DNA from: Cyanobium sp. E1_MAG_00006
GTDB lineage: Bacteria > Cyanobacteriota > Cyanobacteriia > PCC-6307 > Cyanobiaceae
Assembly: GCA_027488975.1 (NCBI GenBank)
Contig: JAIYAQ010000029.1
Coordinates: forward strand, 62,001-126,000
DNA length: 64,000 bases
Reading direction: 5' to 3'
Each line of letters opens with the position of its first letter. Position 1 is the stretch's first letter. The notes beneath the pieces were generated by a model. That model did no database searches and was not told where the DNA came from. It was given only the letters and a program-made list of their open reading frames with translations. A program made the translations under genes and the position numbers. Positions 26,944 to 37,523 of the stretch are shown piece by piece.

Positions 26944-27178
26944 CGGGTCGTGCGAGGGGGAGGGCTGGTGGGCGGCCGCCAACGATGCTGGCCAGCGGGA
27001 TGACCAGAGTCAGCAGGGCGATCACAGCCCCCAGCAGAGGAGCTGTGGTGTGGAACAGGCTGACCGGACTGTAGGGATCCTCGCCGGATTCCGGACTCGG
27101 TTCAGTGGATCGGCCGCTGGCCACCGGAGCTGGGGCGAGGGTCGATCCGCTGGTTCGGGGAGGGGGGTCGGAGTCCAA
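26843..27178 (-). CDS. Small single-pass membrane protein overlapping ppa
   Basis: 111 codons. Residues 1-45 are Pro/Ser-rich, then YSPVSLFHTTAPLL and a clear membrane helix (GAVIALLTLVIPLASIVGG, about 50-68). The last third, from about residue 79, overlaps the ppa coding region by 101 nt and has low-complexity composition typical of a shadow frame. The non-overlapping part looks coding because of the helix. I do not recognise the family. Confidence 0.45.
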   Translation of the reverse strand: MDSDPPPRTSGSTLAPAPVASGRSTEPSPESGEDPYSPVSLFHTTAPLLGAVIALLTLVIPLASIVGGRPPALPLARPDGLAQPAGLAGARTGESGRGDPGRQQQQIRVQR

Positions 27179-27333
27179 TGTTGTGAGGGATGTTGGAGAA
27201 GGATTCGGTGAGGGTCCGGAACCCTGGCGGTTCTAGTGGTGCCCGGATCATGCACCAGTCTGGCCTGTGGCCCGAACGTTGACTGGTTCTTCTGGACGAG
27301 ATCAGCGCTTGCGACTGATCCTGTCTGCGTTCG

Positions 27334-27858
27334 TCAGGCGGCGGGGCGGGCCTGGTCGTGTTGCTCGCGGCGGGCGTCGAGGTGGGTGGGGCGCACGTCG
27401 GCCGCTCCAAGCAGCTCGCGGATCGTGCGCAGCTCCTCAAGGATCGAACCCAGCAACTGCTGTGTGGCAGTGGAGGGGGAGTTCAGCACCTCCACCGTGA
27501 CCTCCTTGATCCGCAGCACGTCCCGAGCGAAGCGGGCGACTTCGTTGGGGTGGAACATCAGCGGTTCCTTCTGATCGCTGCGGTATTCAGGGTTGAGCTT
27601 GCGCGGATTGAAGGGGGGATTGAGATTGCGTGGATCGGTGTTGGTGTAGCGGTAAACCGACGCGCGTGAGCGATTCAGCGATCGCTGCACCTCATCGATA
27701 CCGATCAGATGTTCTGCGGTTTCTGATGTGTTGGCGGCTGTCTCAGCGGCGGTTCCTGCCGAGCTGGTGATGCCGCCGTGGCCGAGATTCACGGAGCTCA
27801 AAGGCGCTGCAGGTCCGCTCGGGTTGCCCATTCCAGCTGAGAACGCATGGGCAGCCAT
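27334..27858 (-). CDS. Predicted DNA-binding protein with helix-turn-helix
   Basis: 174 residues. The central part GIDEVQRSLNRSRASVYRY, then TNTDPRNLNPPFN, looks like an excisionase/MerR-type or resolvase-tail HTH that reads DNA by SRASVYRY. Flanks are a Ser/Ala/Thr-rich N-terminus and a C-terminal amphipathic helix (LLGSILEELRTIRELLGA) likely for dimerisation. No catalytic residues. It stands alone, divergent from proS across a 206-bp gap, which could hold an autoregulated promoter. Family not recognised. Confidence 0.7.
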   Translation of the reverse strand: MAAHAFSAGMGNPSGPAAPLSSVNLGHGGITSSAGTAAETAANTSETAEHLIGIDEVQRSLNRSRASVYRYTNTDPRNLNPPFNPRKLNPEYRSDQKEPLMFHPNEVARFARDVLRIKEVTVEVLNSPSTATQQLLGSILEELRTIRELLGAADVRPTHLDARREQHDQARPAA

Positions 27859-28064
27859 TGAGACGGGGGTGCGACAAACGGGACTTGGAGGAGAAATTAG
27901 CAGGGTTTCCGCTGCAGAACTGGAAATCTTTCCTGTTTCACCCGGCTCGTGTGGCGCTTCTTGAAGCGGTTGGCCCTGCTTCGCTGCGCTGTTGTCTCGC
28001 CCGTCGGCGGCAGCCTGGCGAAAGGTGGGTGATAGCTTCCGGCCTGCCCTCGCCCCAGGTTCCC

Positions 28065-29894
28065 ATGCGCGTCTCCCGCCTGATGCTGGTGACGCTGCGC
28101 GACGATCCGGCTGAGGCCGAGATCCCCTCCCACAAGCTGCTGTTGCGGGCGGGCTACATCCGTCGCATCGGCAGTGGCATCTACGCCTATCTGCCCCTTC
28201 TCTGGCGCGTGCTGCAGAAGATCTCGGCGATCGTGCGCGAGGAGCTCAACGGTGCCGGTGCACTGGAGACCCTGCTGCCGCAGCTGCAGCCGGCGGAGCT
28301 CTGGCAGCGCAGCGGCCGCTGGGCCGGCTACACCGCTGGCGAGGGGATCATGTTCCACCTGGAGGATCGCCAGGGTCGTGCGCTGGGGCTTGGTCCCACC
28401 CACGAGGAGGTGATCACGGCGCTGGCGGCCGACCTGCTGCGTTCCTACCGGCAGCTGCCGGTGAATCTGTACCAGATCCAGACCAAGTTCCGCGACGAGA
28501 TCCGCCCCCGTTTCGGGCTGATGCGCGGCCGTGAATTCATCATGAAGGATGGCTATTCCTTCCATGCCGATGAGGCCTGCCTGAAGCAGAGCTATGCGGC
28601 CATGGACGGGGCCTACCGCCGCATCTTCAGCCGCTGTGGTCTGCGGGCCGTGGCTGTCGAGGCCGACAGCGGCGCCATCGGCGGCTCCGCCAGCCAGGAG
28701 TTCATGGTCACCGCCGAGGCGGGCGAGGACCTGATTCTGGCCAGTGCTGATGGCAGCTATGCCGCCAACCAGGAACGGGCCGTCTCCGTGCCCGCTGAGG
28801 TGGCGCCACTGGTGGCCGGTCCGCGGGCCGGCGGTGCCGGTGACCCCCTGGTCACCCCGGGTCAGAGCAGCATCGAGGATCTCTGCGCCGCCCACGGTTT
28901 CGAACCCGGTCAGATCGTCAAGGTTCTGCTGCTGCTGGCCCGCTTCGAGGATGGGGTTCAACAGCCCCTGTTGATCAGCCTGCGGGGCGATCAGCAGCTC
29001 AACGAGGTGAAGCTGGTCAACGCCGTTTCGGCCCGCTGCTCCGCTGCCCACGGCACCGTGCTGGAGATTGGGCCGCTCACGGCCGAGGCCGCCGATAAGG
29101 AAGGCCTGGGTCCCATCCACTTCGGCTTTCTGGGTCCCCATCTGGCCGATGCCGTGCTCACAGGCGCCCGCAGCTGGCAACCCCGGTTCCTGCGCCTGGC
29201 CGACAGCACCGCCGCTGGGCTCGCCAGCTTCGTGTGCGGTGCCAACAGCCTGGACACTCACCAGCTGGGGGCCACCTGGGGGGGGCTCTGCCCCTGCCCT
29301 GAGAGCCTCGATCTGCGGGCTGCTCAGCCCGGTGATCGCTGCCTGCATGATCCCAGCCAGGTGCTGCAGGCCAGTCGCGGCATCGAGGTGGGCCACATCT
29401 TCCAGCTGGGTCGCAAGTACTCCGCTGCCCTGGATGCCACCTTCACCAACGAGGCCGGCGTCGATGAGCCGCTGTGGATGGGCTGCTACGGCATCGGTGT
29501 CTCCCGCCTCGCCCAGGCGGCGGTGGAGCAGCACCACGATGCCAACGGCATTTGCTGGCCCACCGCCATCGCCCCCTATGAAGTGATCGTGGTGATCGCC
29601 AATGCGGCCGATCCTGTCCAGGTGGCCCTTGCGGAGCAGCTCTACACCGACCTTCTGGGCGCCGGTGTCGATGCCCTGCTGGACGATCGGGGTGAGCGTG
29701 CCGGGGTGAAGTTCAAGGACGCGGATCTGCTCGGCATCCCCTGGCGGGTGGTGGTTGGTCGTGGCGCTGCCGACGGTGAGGTGGAGCTGGTGCAGCGGGC
29801 CGGATCACGCCGGCAGGACCTGACGGCCGCGCAGTTGCTGCCGCAGTTGCTGCCCCAACTCGAGGCGGAGTGCCGTGGTCTGGTGCCGGCCTGA
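28065..29894 (+). CDS. proS: Prolyl-tRNA synthetase (bacterial type, with editing insert)
   Basis: Class II synthetase charging tRNA-Pro. 609 residues from ATG 28065. Motif 1 region GIYAYLPLLWRVLQKI, motif 2 TKFRDEIRPRFGLMRGREF, motif 3 GCYGIGVSRLAQAA, and a C-terminal anticodon-binding domain with DDRGERAGVKFKDADLLGIP. The INS/YbaK-like editing domain lies between motifs 2 and 3 (about residues 230-400). Intact. An upstream open frame from 27858 exists but lacks family similarity before MRVSRLML. Confidence 0.97.
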   Translation: MRVSRLMLVTLRDDPAEAEIPSHKLLLRAGYIRRIGSGIYAYLPLLWRVLQKISAIVREELNGAGALETLLPQLQPAELWQRSGRWAGYTAGEGIMFHLEDRQGRALGLGPTHEEVITALAADLLRSYRQLPVNLYQIQTKFRDEIRPRFGLMRGREFIMKDGYSFHADEACLKQSYAAMDGAYRRIFSRCGLRAVAVEADSGAIGGSASQEFMVTAEAGEDLILASADGSYAANQERAVSVPAEVAPLVAGPRAGGAGDPLVTPGQSSIEDLCAAHGFEPGQIVKVLLLLARFEDGVQQPLLISLRGDQQLNEVKLVNAVSARCSAAHGTVLEIGPLTAEAADKEGLGPIHFGFLGPHLADAVLTGARSWQPRFLRLADSTAAGLASFVCGANSLDTHQLGATWGGLCPCPESLDLRAAQPGDRCLHDPSQVLQASRGIEVGHIFQLGRKYSAALDATFTNEAGVDEPLWMGCYGIGVSRLAQAAVEQHHDANGICWPTAIAPYEVIVVIANAADPVQVALAEQLYTDLLGAGVDALLDDRGERAGVKFKDADLLGIPWRVVVGRGAADGEVELVQRAGSRRQDLTAAQLLPQLLPQLEAECRGLVPA

Positions 29895-29983
29895 GGCCCC
29901 CGGGCACCCAGGGCGATTTGGCTCTTGTCCGTCGTCCCCGAAGCCTGCAACTAGGATCCAGCCAGACCCTTGAATGTTCCCCG

Positions 29984-30394
29984 ATGGCTGCTGGATGGCG
30001 TCGTCTGCAGGCTGCTGTCGTGGCGATCTGCCTGAGCCTGTCGCTGCTGCTGACCGCCTGCTCCGGCAGCAGCGGACCAATCAGTGGCAATTACGTGGAA
30101 GACACAATCGCCACGGCGGACAGCCTTCTGGCCACGATCGCTCTGAGCTCCGATGATCCCGGACGGTCGGAGGCCGAGACCCAGGCCCGCACCCTGATCA
30201 ACGACTACATGGCCCGCTACAGGCCGCAACGTCAGGTGAACGGCCTCGCGTCCTTCACCACCATGCAGACCGCCCTCAACTCCCTGGCCGGTCATTACGC
30301 CAACTACCCGAACCGCCCGGTTCCCGATGCCCTGCGCGAGCGCGTCAGCAAGGAGCTGAGGAAAGCTGAAACCGGGGTCAGCCGCGGCGCCTGA
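29984..30394 (+). CDS. psb27: Photosystem II assembly lipoprotein Psb27
   Basis: 136 residues from ATG 29984. A lipoprotein signal peptide ends in LLTAC, so Cys26 would be lipidated. The mature part is the Psb27 four-helix bundle: YVEDTIATADSLLATIALS, TQARTLINDYMARYR, and VNGLASFTTMQTALNSLAGHY with NRPVPDALRER. Psb27 binds CP43 in the thylakoid lumen and holds PSII assembly intermediates before the Mn cluster forms. A TAGGAT hexamer at 29952-29957 could be the -10 element. Followed by a strong hairpin. Confidence 0.94.
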   Translation: MAAGWRRLQAAVVAICLSLSLLLTACSGSSGPISGNYVEDTIATADSLLATIALSSDDPGRSEAETQARTLINDYMARYRPQRQVNGLASFTTMQTALNSLAGHYANYPNRPVPDALRERVSKELRKAETGVSRGA

Positions 30395-30401
30395 GCCCCC
30401 G

Positions 30402-30438
30402 CAGACACAGAGCGGCAGGGATTGTCGCTCTGTGTCTG
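30402..30438 (+). terminator. Hairpin downstream of psb27
   Basis: A 12-bp perfect stem, AGACACAGAGCG (30403-30414) with CGCTCTGTGTCT (30426-30437), extended one pair to 30402/30438, has an 11-nt loop. It lies 8 nt after the psb27 stop. The sequence after it is not a T-run, so the terminator call is probable rather than certain; it could also protect the mRNA end. Confidence 0.55.
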
Positions 30439-30471
30439 TCCGGCTCGAATCTTTGACGGGGGGTCACCTGA

Positions 30472-31836
<1,365 letters not shown>

Positions 31837-31858
31837 GTTCACCATCTCCGAAGCCCCC

Positions 31859-32863
31859 ATGACCGCCAAGACCCTCGACGTTGTCGGCATTGGCAACGCC
31901 ATCGTTGATGTACTGGTTCAGGCCGATGACGACCTGATCGACAACTTCGACCTGACCAAGGGCACGATGGCCCTGGTCGATGAGCAGCAGGCCGAGCGGC
32001 TCTATGCCCATGTGGGGCCTGGCCTGGAAACCTCCGGCGGCTCTGCCGCCAACACGCTGGCCGGCATCGCCCAGCTGGGCGGGAGAGCCGGGTTCATCGG
32101 CCGGGTGCGGGATGACCAGCTCGGCGGGATCTTCGCCCACGACATCCGCAGCGTCGGCGCCCGCTACGAGACGCCCGCCGCCACGGCCGGTCCCTCGACG
32201 GCCCGCTGCCTGATCCTGGTCACCCCCGATGCCCAGCGCACGATGTGCACCTACCTGGGCGCTTCGGTGGGCCTCGACCCAGCCGATCTCGACCTGGCGA
32301 TGGTGGCCCAGGCCAAGGTGCTCTACCTCGAGGGCTATCTGTGGGACAGCGACGAGGCCAAGAGCGCCTTCATCGCCGCCGCCGAAGTGGCCCGTGCCAA
32401 CGGTGGTGAGGTGGCACTCAGCCTCTCCGATGCCTTCTGCGTGGAGCGCCACCGCGACAGCTTCCAGGAGCTGGTGGACGGCCACGTGGACATTCTGTTC
32501 GCCAATGAAATGGAGATCACCTCCCTCTACAAGGCGAACAGCTTCGAGGAGGCGGCCGAGCAGGTGCGCGGCCGTTGCCGCATCGCCGCCCTCACCCGCA
32601 GCGAGCAGGGGTCGTTGATCCTCAACGGCGCTGGCAGCCACAGCATCGAGCCGTTCACCCTTGGCCCGCTCGTGGACACCACCGGCGCCGGCGATCTCTA
32701 TGCCGCCGGTTTCCTGCACGCCTACACCCAGGGGCGCAGCGTTGAGGCCTGCGGGCGGCTCGGCTCCCTCTGCGCCGGCCAGGTGGTGACTCAGCTGGGA
32801 CCGCGCCCGCAGGGCGATCTTCGCGAGCTGGTCAGCACGCACCTCGGAGCGGCGGCCCTCTGA
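31859..32863 (+). CDS. PfkB-family carbohydrate/nucleoside kinase (adenosine-kinase-like)
   Basis: 334 residues. GIGNAIVDVLVQADDDLI, ETSGGSAANTLAGIAQLGG (first PfkB signature), and DTTGAGDLYAAGFLHAY (second signature with catalytic Asp) are present. It resembles the cyanobacterial adenosine-kinase-like group and follows purA by 22 nt, supporting a purine-salvage substrate. Ribokinase or fructokinase activity cannot be excluded. Convergent with cutA with a 1-nt gap. Confidence 0.87.
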   Translation: MTAKTLDVVGIGNAIVDVLVQADDDLIDNFDLTKGTMALVDEQQAERLYAHVGPGLETSGGSAANTLAGIAQLGGRAGFIGRVRDDQLGGIFAHDIRSVGARYETPAATAGPSTARCLILVTPDAQRTMCTYLGASVGLDPADLDLAMVAQAKVLYLEGYLWDSDEAKSAFIAAAEVARANGGEVALSLSDAFCVERHRDSFQELVDGHVDILFANEMEITSLYKANSFEEAAEQVRGRCRIAALTRSEQGSLILNGAGSHSIEPFTLGPLVDTTGAGDLYAAGFLHAYTQGRSVEACGRLGSLCAGQVVTQLGPRPQGDLRELVSTHLGAAAL

Positions 32864-32864
32864 C

Positions 32865-33200
32865 TCAAGCCGTGGGCTTGGCGTCGCTGCAGTTCTGCAT
32901 CAGCCACTGGCCGTAGGCCGCGCCGGCGCTGGCTGGCCAGTGGAGCCATTCGGGGGTGGCGTAGCTGTGCAGTCCGTGCACCGCCGCCTCCAACTCGGCC
33001 AGCTGGTCGGCCCGGCTCTTGATCAGCAGCTGCACCTCGCTGCTGCGCTCGATCGCTCCCTGCCAGCGGTAGAGGGAGGTGAGTGGCGTCAGCGCCACGC
33101 AGGCCGCCAGGCGCCGCTCCAGAAGCTGCTGGGCCAGGGCCTCGGCCCGTTCGGCATCGGCCTCGGTGGTGAGGGCCAGGATCACGGCGGTCGTAGCCAT
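32865..33200 (-). CDS. cutA: CutA divalent-cation tolerance protein
   Basis: 111 residues. LTTEADAERAEALAQQLLERRLAACV matches the CutA core in two parts (an N-terminal beta strand plus helix); LYRWQGAIERSSEVQLLIKS follows. Forms a PII-like trimer; linked to Cu tolerance in E. coli though its exact role is unclear. The CutA Cys in LAACV is present. Starts 10 nt downstream of the cobK stop on the same strand. Confidence 0.9.
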   Translation of the reverse strand: MATTAVILALTTEADAERAEALAQQLLERRLAACVALTPLTSLYRWQGAIERSSEVQLLIKSRADQLAELEAAVHGLHSYATPEWLHWPASAGAAYGQWLMQNCSDAKPTA

Positions 33201-33209
33201 CAGCGCAGC

Positions 33210-34016
33210 TCAGGGCCGGCCCAGCTTCTCCAGCAGGGCCGCCAGGGGCAAGGCCTCAGCCCCGTTCGGCTGCTGCGGCTGCAGCAGCAGCACCAGTCGC
33301 AGTCCCAGGTCGCCGCACAGCTGCTGCCAGAGGCTCTCCCCGCTCCCTCCCGACTGGCGGCACAGCACGGCGCTGATGCGCCAGCGACGGCAGAGCGCCC
33401 GCTCCACCGCCCCTGGCCCGCTGGTGTCCGGGCGGAGGCAGGCCAGGTGGTGATCCGGCAGTCCGGCCGCCAGCGCCAGCTGCAGGCTGGCTGGCCGATC
33501 CAGCAGGCGGGCGTAGTGGCTGCTGGCGTTGCTGGCGGCCAGCGCAGCGGGCAGATGGCGTGAGCCGATGGCCAGCAGCAGCCGCTCACCCGTGAGATCG
33601 ACCGAGGCCAGGGCGCTCAGTGCCCGGATCGGTTCCAGTTTCAGGGCCGTGTTCGTGCTCACAGCGTCGCGCGCCAAGGCCAGCAGGGGCTGGTGCCACT
33701 GCCTGCACACCTGCTGCAGCAGCGTGCTGATCTGAACGGCGAACGGATGGGTGGCATCCACCACCCACTGCGGGTGCAGCTGCATCAGTGTCGCTTCGAT
33801 GGCAGCGGCGTCCGCCAGGGCGCCCACCTGAAGGTTCAGCCGCGGATGGGGGCTGTAGGCGCGGGCCGCCTCCGGGCTGACCACGCTCACCAGCAGGCGC
33901 CAGCCCTGCTCCAGCAGGGCCTGCGCCAGCACTGGGCCCTCGCCGGTGCCGGCCAGCAACCAGACGGCTGATGTGGCGTCGCCCTCCTCCCACTGGTGCA
34001 ATCGGGCCCCGTGCAT
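33210..34016 (-). CDS. cobK: Precorrin-6A reductase
   Basis: CobK/CbiJ-family NADPH reductase of cobalamin synthesis. 268 residues; VWLLAGTGEGPVLAQALLEQG, VGALADAAAIEATL, VVDATHPFAVQIS and LLLAIGSRHLPAAL match the family, and the C-terminal SGGSGESLWQQL is typical. The annotated start at 34016 adds about 17 residues before VWLLAGTGEG; a GTG near 33965 is an alternative. It is divergent from ssb by 32 nt. cobO is separately located at 10.8 kb. Confidence 0.88.
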   Translation of the reverse strand: MHGARLHQWEEGDATSAVWLLAGTGEGPVLAQALLEQGWRLLVSVVSPEAARAYSPHPRLNLQVGALADAAAIEATLMQLHPQWVVDATHPFAVQISTLLQQVCRQWHQPLLALARDAVSTNTALKLEPIRALSALASVDLTGERLLLAIGSRHLPAALAASNASSHYARLLDRPASLQLALAAGLPDHHLACLRPDTSGPGAVERALCRRWRISAVLCRQSGGSGESLWQQLCGDLGLRLVLLLQPQQPNGAEALPLAALLEKLGRP

Positions 34017-34048
34017 CAGGATGTGGCCCCTTGCCGCCGACCAGGTCT

Positions 34049-34603
34049 GTGAACCATTGCTTGCTGGAGGTGGAGGTGCTGGAGGCGCCCCAGCTGCGCT
34101 ACACCCAGGACAACCAGACCCCCGTGGCGGAGATGGCCGTGCAGATGGATGGTCTGCGCCCCGATGATCCGCCGGGCCAGCTGAAGGTGGTGGGCTGGGG
34201 CAGCCTGGCTCAGGATCTTCAGAACCGCGTGCAGGTGGGGCAGCGACTCGTGCTGGAGGGTCGACTGCGCATGAATACGGTCACCCGCCAGGACGGGGTG
34301 AAGGAGAAGCGCGCCGAGCTGACCCTGGCCCGCCTGCATCCGCTCGGCTCGGCTTCGGGAGCTGGCGCTGCAGGGATGGACATCGCCGCACCTGCGGCGG
34401 TGAACCCGCTGGCGTCTCCGGCTGGTGCTCAGCCCCGCCCCGCCACAGCCTCCGGATCCGCTGGTCGCGCGCCCGCGGCCCCACCGGCACGCCGTGCACC
34501 AGCGCCCGCAGCCCCAGCTCCCGTAGCCGCCGAGCCTCCCACCTGGAATACGTCGCCCCTGGTGCCGGATCTGCAGGACGGCGAGGACGAGATCCCGTTC
34601 TGA
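34049..34603 (+). CDS. ssb: Single-stranded DNA-binding protein
   Basis: 184 residues with GTG start. The OB fold spans residues 1-105 (LLEVEVLEAPQLRYTQDNQ, VVGWGSLAQDLQNRVQVGQR, LVLEGRLRMNTVTRQDGVKE). An Ala/Pro-rich linker follows and the tail ends in DGEDEIPF, the acidic tip that binds replication and repair partners. The N-terminal part is divergent from E. coli SSB, as in other picocyanobacteria. Convergent with a small hypothetical gene. Confidence 0.88.
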   Translation: MNHCLLEVEVLEAPQLRYTQDNQTPVAEMAVQMDGLRPDDPPGQLKVVGWGSLAQDLQNRVQVGQRLVLEGRLRMNTVTRQDGVKEKRAELTLARLHPLGSASGAGAAGMDIAAPAAVNPLASPAGAQPRPATASGSAGRAPAAPPARRAPAPAAPAPVAAEPPTWNTSPLVPDLQDGEDEIPF

Positions 34604-34637
34604 GGTCTGCAGCTGCGGCGCCTCACCTGGAGAGGGT

Positions 34638-34907
34638 TCAGCCCTCGCCGAGCCGGCGCTGGGCCTGCTCCAGCAGTTGACCCAGCTCACGCTCCAGGGC
34701 CGCCAGGTCGAGCCGCAGGTCGGGCCAGCGTCCGCTGTCGATCTGTTGAAGCAGCCAGGCCCGGTCGACCTGCAGCTGCTCCAGCAGAGCTGCCGTGCTC
34801 GGGGCCGTGCCTGCCGCTGCGTCGGTCGCAGTGTCTGCAACGGGAGTCCTGGCGCTGCCGGGGTCGCCATCGCGGTCGTGCGCCTCGTTGACCGAAGATG
34901 GGGCCAT
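34638..34907 (-). CDS. Small hypothetical protein, predicted helical
   Basis: 89 residues from ATG 34907 (an ATG at 34943 would add 12). N-terminal half is polar and low-complexity; the C-terminal half is a helix rich in Leu, Glu and Gln (AALLEQLQVDRAWLLQQIDS, LAALERELGQLLEQAQRRL) likely to coil. Not recognised. Its start codon and that of the divergent DUF2854 gene share bases in CATG. Confidence 0.6.
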   Translation of the reverse strand: MAPSSVNEAHDRDGDPGSARTPVADTATDAAAGTAPSTAALLEQLQVDRAWLLQQIDSGRWPDLRLDLAALERELGQLLEQAQRRLGEG

Positions 34908-35502
34908 GCTTTCGATCGCTTCCCCAGGCAGCCTAGTCACCATCGCCGGGGCCTCCCTGTCGGTGATCGGCTGGCTCGGCTACGCCACCGGCAATCCCAA
35001 CCTCAGCTTGCCCACGATCTTCTACGGGATCCCGATCCTGCTGGGAGGTCTGGCCTTGAAATCCTCCGAGCTGCCGCCGGCCGACCTGGTGCCCGCTGAT
35101 GCGGCGGCGGTTGCCCTACGGCAGGATCCCGCCAGCCAGACCCTGCGCAAGCTGGTGAAGGATGTGACCCGCTGGCGCTATGGCCAGAAGGCCCATCTGG
35201 AAACCTCGCTCGAGGCCCTCAAGCTCTGGGACGACGACGCTCCCCCCCAGCTCCTGAGCGTGGCCGAGCGAGCCCACGACGGTCGGTATGGCCTCGCGCT
35301 TCGGTTCCGCGCTGAGGGGGTGCCCTTCAGTCGCTGGCAGGAGAAGCAGGATCGCCTCGGCCGCTTCTTCGCCAAGGGGCTTGATGCACGCCTCAGTCAG
35401 CCCGCCGCCGGCGAGGTCCTGCTGGAACTGCTGCCCGCCGATGCCCTGTCCGCGGGTCCTGCAGCCGAGCCTGACCCTGACCCGTCCCCAGCCCAGCCGT
35501 GA
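34906..35502 (+). CDS. DUF2854 membrane-anchored protein
   Basis: 198 residues. N-terminal hydrophobic part ([38 protein letters not shown]) with two membrane segments, then a soluble domain with [17 protein letters not shown] and [20 protein letters not shown]2854 is shared by cyanobacteria and plastids; function unknown. Its GTG-to-stop junction with argB overlaps 4 nt (GTGA), so the two are coupled. Confidence 0.85.
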   Translation: MLSIASPGSLVTIAGASLSVIGWLGYATGNPNLSLPTIFYGIPILLGGLALKSSELPPADLVPADAAAVALRQDPASQTLRKLVKDVTRWRYGQKAHLETSLEALKLWDDDAPPQLLSVAERAHDGRYGLALRFRAEGVPFSRWQEKQDRLGRFFAKGLDARLSQPAAGEVLLELLPADALSAGPAAEPDPDPSPAQP

Positions 35503-36398
35503 GCCAAGCCCAAGACCCCGTTTCCCCCGACCGCAGCGACACCCTGAGGGTGTCTGTGCTCAGCGAGGCCCTTCCCTATATCCAGAGGTTCTCCGGTCGC
35601 CGTGTCGTCGTGAAGTACGGCGGAGCGGCCATGGTGCGGGAGGACCTGCGTGATGCCGTCTACCGCGACCTGGTGCTGCTGGCATCGGTCGGGGTCAAGC
35701 CGGTGGTGGTGCACGGAGGCGGCCCTGAGATCAACGACTGGCTTGGCCGGCTGAACATCGAGCCCCAGTTCCGCAACGGCCTGCGCGTCACCACCCCGGA
35801 AACGATGGATGTGGTCGAGATGGTGTTGGTCGGGCGGGTCAACAAGCAGATCGTGAACGGCTTGAACCGTCTCGGCGCCCGGGCGGTGGGCCTGTGCGGC
35901 AGCGATGGGTCCCTGGTGCGGGCACGCACCTACGGAGACGGCGCCAATGGTCTGGTTGGTGATGTGGCTGCGGTGGATCCGGCGGTTCTGCTGCCGCTGC
36001 TGGATGCCGGCTACATCCCCGTGATCTCCTCGGTGGCGGCGGACCAGGAGGGGCAGGCCCACAACATCAACGCTGACACCGTGGCCGGTGAACTGGCTGC
36101 CGCCCTCCAGGCCGAGAAACTGATCCTGCTCACCGACACCCCCGGCATCCTGCGGGACCGGCAGGACCCGGAGTCGTTGATCCGCTCGCTGAGCCTGGCT
36201 GCTGCCCGTGAGCTGATCGCCTCCGGCGTGGTGGCCGGTGGCATGACGCCAAAAACCGAGTGCTGCATCCGCGCCCTGGCCCAAGGGGTCTCCGCCGCCC
36301 ACATCGTTGATGGCCGCACGCCCCATGCCCTGCTGCTTGAAGTGTTCACCGACGCCGGCATCGGCACGATGGTGGTAGGCAGCAGCCGATCCCGATGA
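35499..36398 (+). CDS. argB: N-acetylglutamate kinase
   Basis: Second step of arginine synthesis; in cyanobacteria regulated by PII. 299 residues, GTG start. [70 protein letters not shown] and [19 protein letters not shown] are characteristic. Full length. Coupled with DUF2854 upstream and DUF3153 downstream (ATGA). Confidence 0.97.
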   Translation: MSQAQDPVSPDRSDTLRVSVLSEALPYIQRFSGRRVVVKYGGAAMVREDLRDAVYRDLVLLASVGVKPVVVHGGGPEINDWLGRLNIEPQFRNGLRVTTPETMDVVEMVLVGRVNKQIVNGLNRLGARAVGLCGSDGSLVRARTYGDGANGLVGDVAAVDPAVLLPLLDAGYIPVISSVAADQEGQAHNINADTVAGELAAALQAEKLILLTDTPGILRDRQDPESLIRSLSLAAARELIASGVVAGGMTPKTECCIRALAQGVSAAHIVDGRTPHALLLEVFTDAGIGTMVVGSSRSR

Positions 36399-37519
36399 CC
36401 GCTGAGCCGGTGGGCGACGCCCTGCTCGATCCCGCTCGTGCTGCACTCGAGCGGGGCGATTACGGCCGCTGCCTCACCTTGCTGCAGCCCCTGGCCGAGC
36501 TTCATCCCGCCGCCACTCCCTTCGGGGGCAGCGTGCGCCTGCTGATGGCGACTGCTCAGATGGGACAGGGAGATAGCTCTGCCGCCGCTGCCAGCTGCCG
36601 CAGCCTGCGGGCCTGCCGGGATGCCACCATGCGCGCCATGGCCCGCGACCTCCAGGAGGTGCTCGAGGCGCCGGCCCTGCAGCGGCCTCGCGAGTGGTCG
36701 ATGACCCTGCCGACCCTCGGGGAGATGCAACCCCTGGAGGGTGAGTTCAAGGCCATGGCCCGCTCACGCCGCCGGCGCCGCCAGAGCGATGAACCACCGC
36801 CGCCCCCCACCGGTCCCACCCAGGCCCCCCTTGGGTTCGCCCTGGTGGCGATCGCGTTGCTGCTGATCACTGTGCTCCTGGGGGGCTGTGTTCAGCTGGA
36901 GACCACCATCCAGCTGCCCTCCCCCGGACGGCTGCAGATCAGTCAGACCAGCCTCTCCGCCACCGGCCAACCGTTGCCCTGGCAGCAGCAGTTGGCCGCG
37001 GCCCTGCGGCAGACGCCCCTGCGGATCACGGCGGACCATGGCCGTCAGACCCTCACCGCTCCGGTGCTGCCCGCCGCTGACGCCCTGGCGCTGCTGGGCT
37101 CCAGCCTGCTGGACGCTGCCCGGCTTGCTGGGGTGTCGCTGCCGGAGCCGCAGCTGAGCCTGCAGGAGCGCAACTGGCTGCTGGGGGTGCGGCAGCAGCT
37201 CGTGATTGAGCTGGATCTGCGCCAGCTGCAACCCCTGCCCGGCCTGAGCCTGGCGGTGCAGCTCGAACCGATGCGGCCACGGGCCGTGCGCCTGGCCGAG
37301 CCCCTGCCGGCCGTCGCCAGTGTCAGCGGTCGTGCTCAGCCTCCCCGCCTGCGCTGGAGCCTGCAGCCCGGCGCTCTCAACCGGCTGCAGCTTTCCTGTT
37401 GGCGCTGGAGTCGCCTCGGCCTCGGCGGCCTGGCGATCGCTCTGTTGCTCGTGATGGTGTCTGTGCTGCAACGGCTGCGGCTGGCGGCCGGCTTCGGGCT
37501 GCCGCAGCTGCCTGCCTGA
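36395..37519 (+). CDS. DUF3153-type membrane protein with N-terminal helical domain
   Basis: 374 residues. Residues 1-125 are helical (TPR-like pairs), then a Pro/Arg-rich linker, one membrane helix ([18 protein letters not shown]), a periplasmic domain (DUF3153-like, beginning [20 protein letters not shown]) and a second helix near the C-terminus ([19 protein letters not shown]). The GGC at the first helix end looks like a lipobox but is internal. Function unknown. Coupled to argB by ATGA. Confidence 0.75.
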   Translation: MTAEPVGDALLDPARAALERGDYGRCLTLLQPLAELHPAATPFGGSVRLLMATAQMGQGDSSAAAASCRSLRACRDATMRAMARDLQEVLEAPALQRPREWSMTLPTLGEMQPLEGEFKAMARSRRRRRQSDEPPPPPTGPTQAPLGFALVAIALLLITVLLGGCVQLETTIQLPSPGRLQISQTSLSATGQPLPWQQQLAAALRQTPLRITADHGRQTLTAPVLPAADALALLGSSLLDAARLAGVSLPEPQLSLQERNWLLGVRQQLVIELDLRQLQPLPGLSLAVQLEPMRPRAVRLAEPLPAVASVSGRAQPPRLRWSLQPGALNRLQLSCWRWSRLGLGGLAIALLLVMVSVLQRLRLAAGFGLPQLPA

Positions 37520-37523
37520 TCGC

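Noticed and set aside
27897..29537. 546-codon minus-strand frame opposite proS
   Set aside because: Antisense shadow without recognisable domain.
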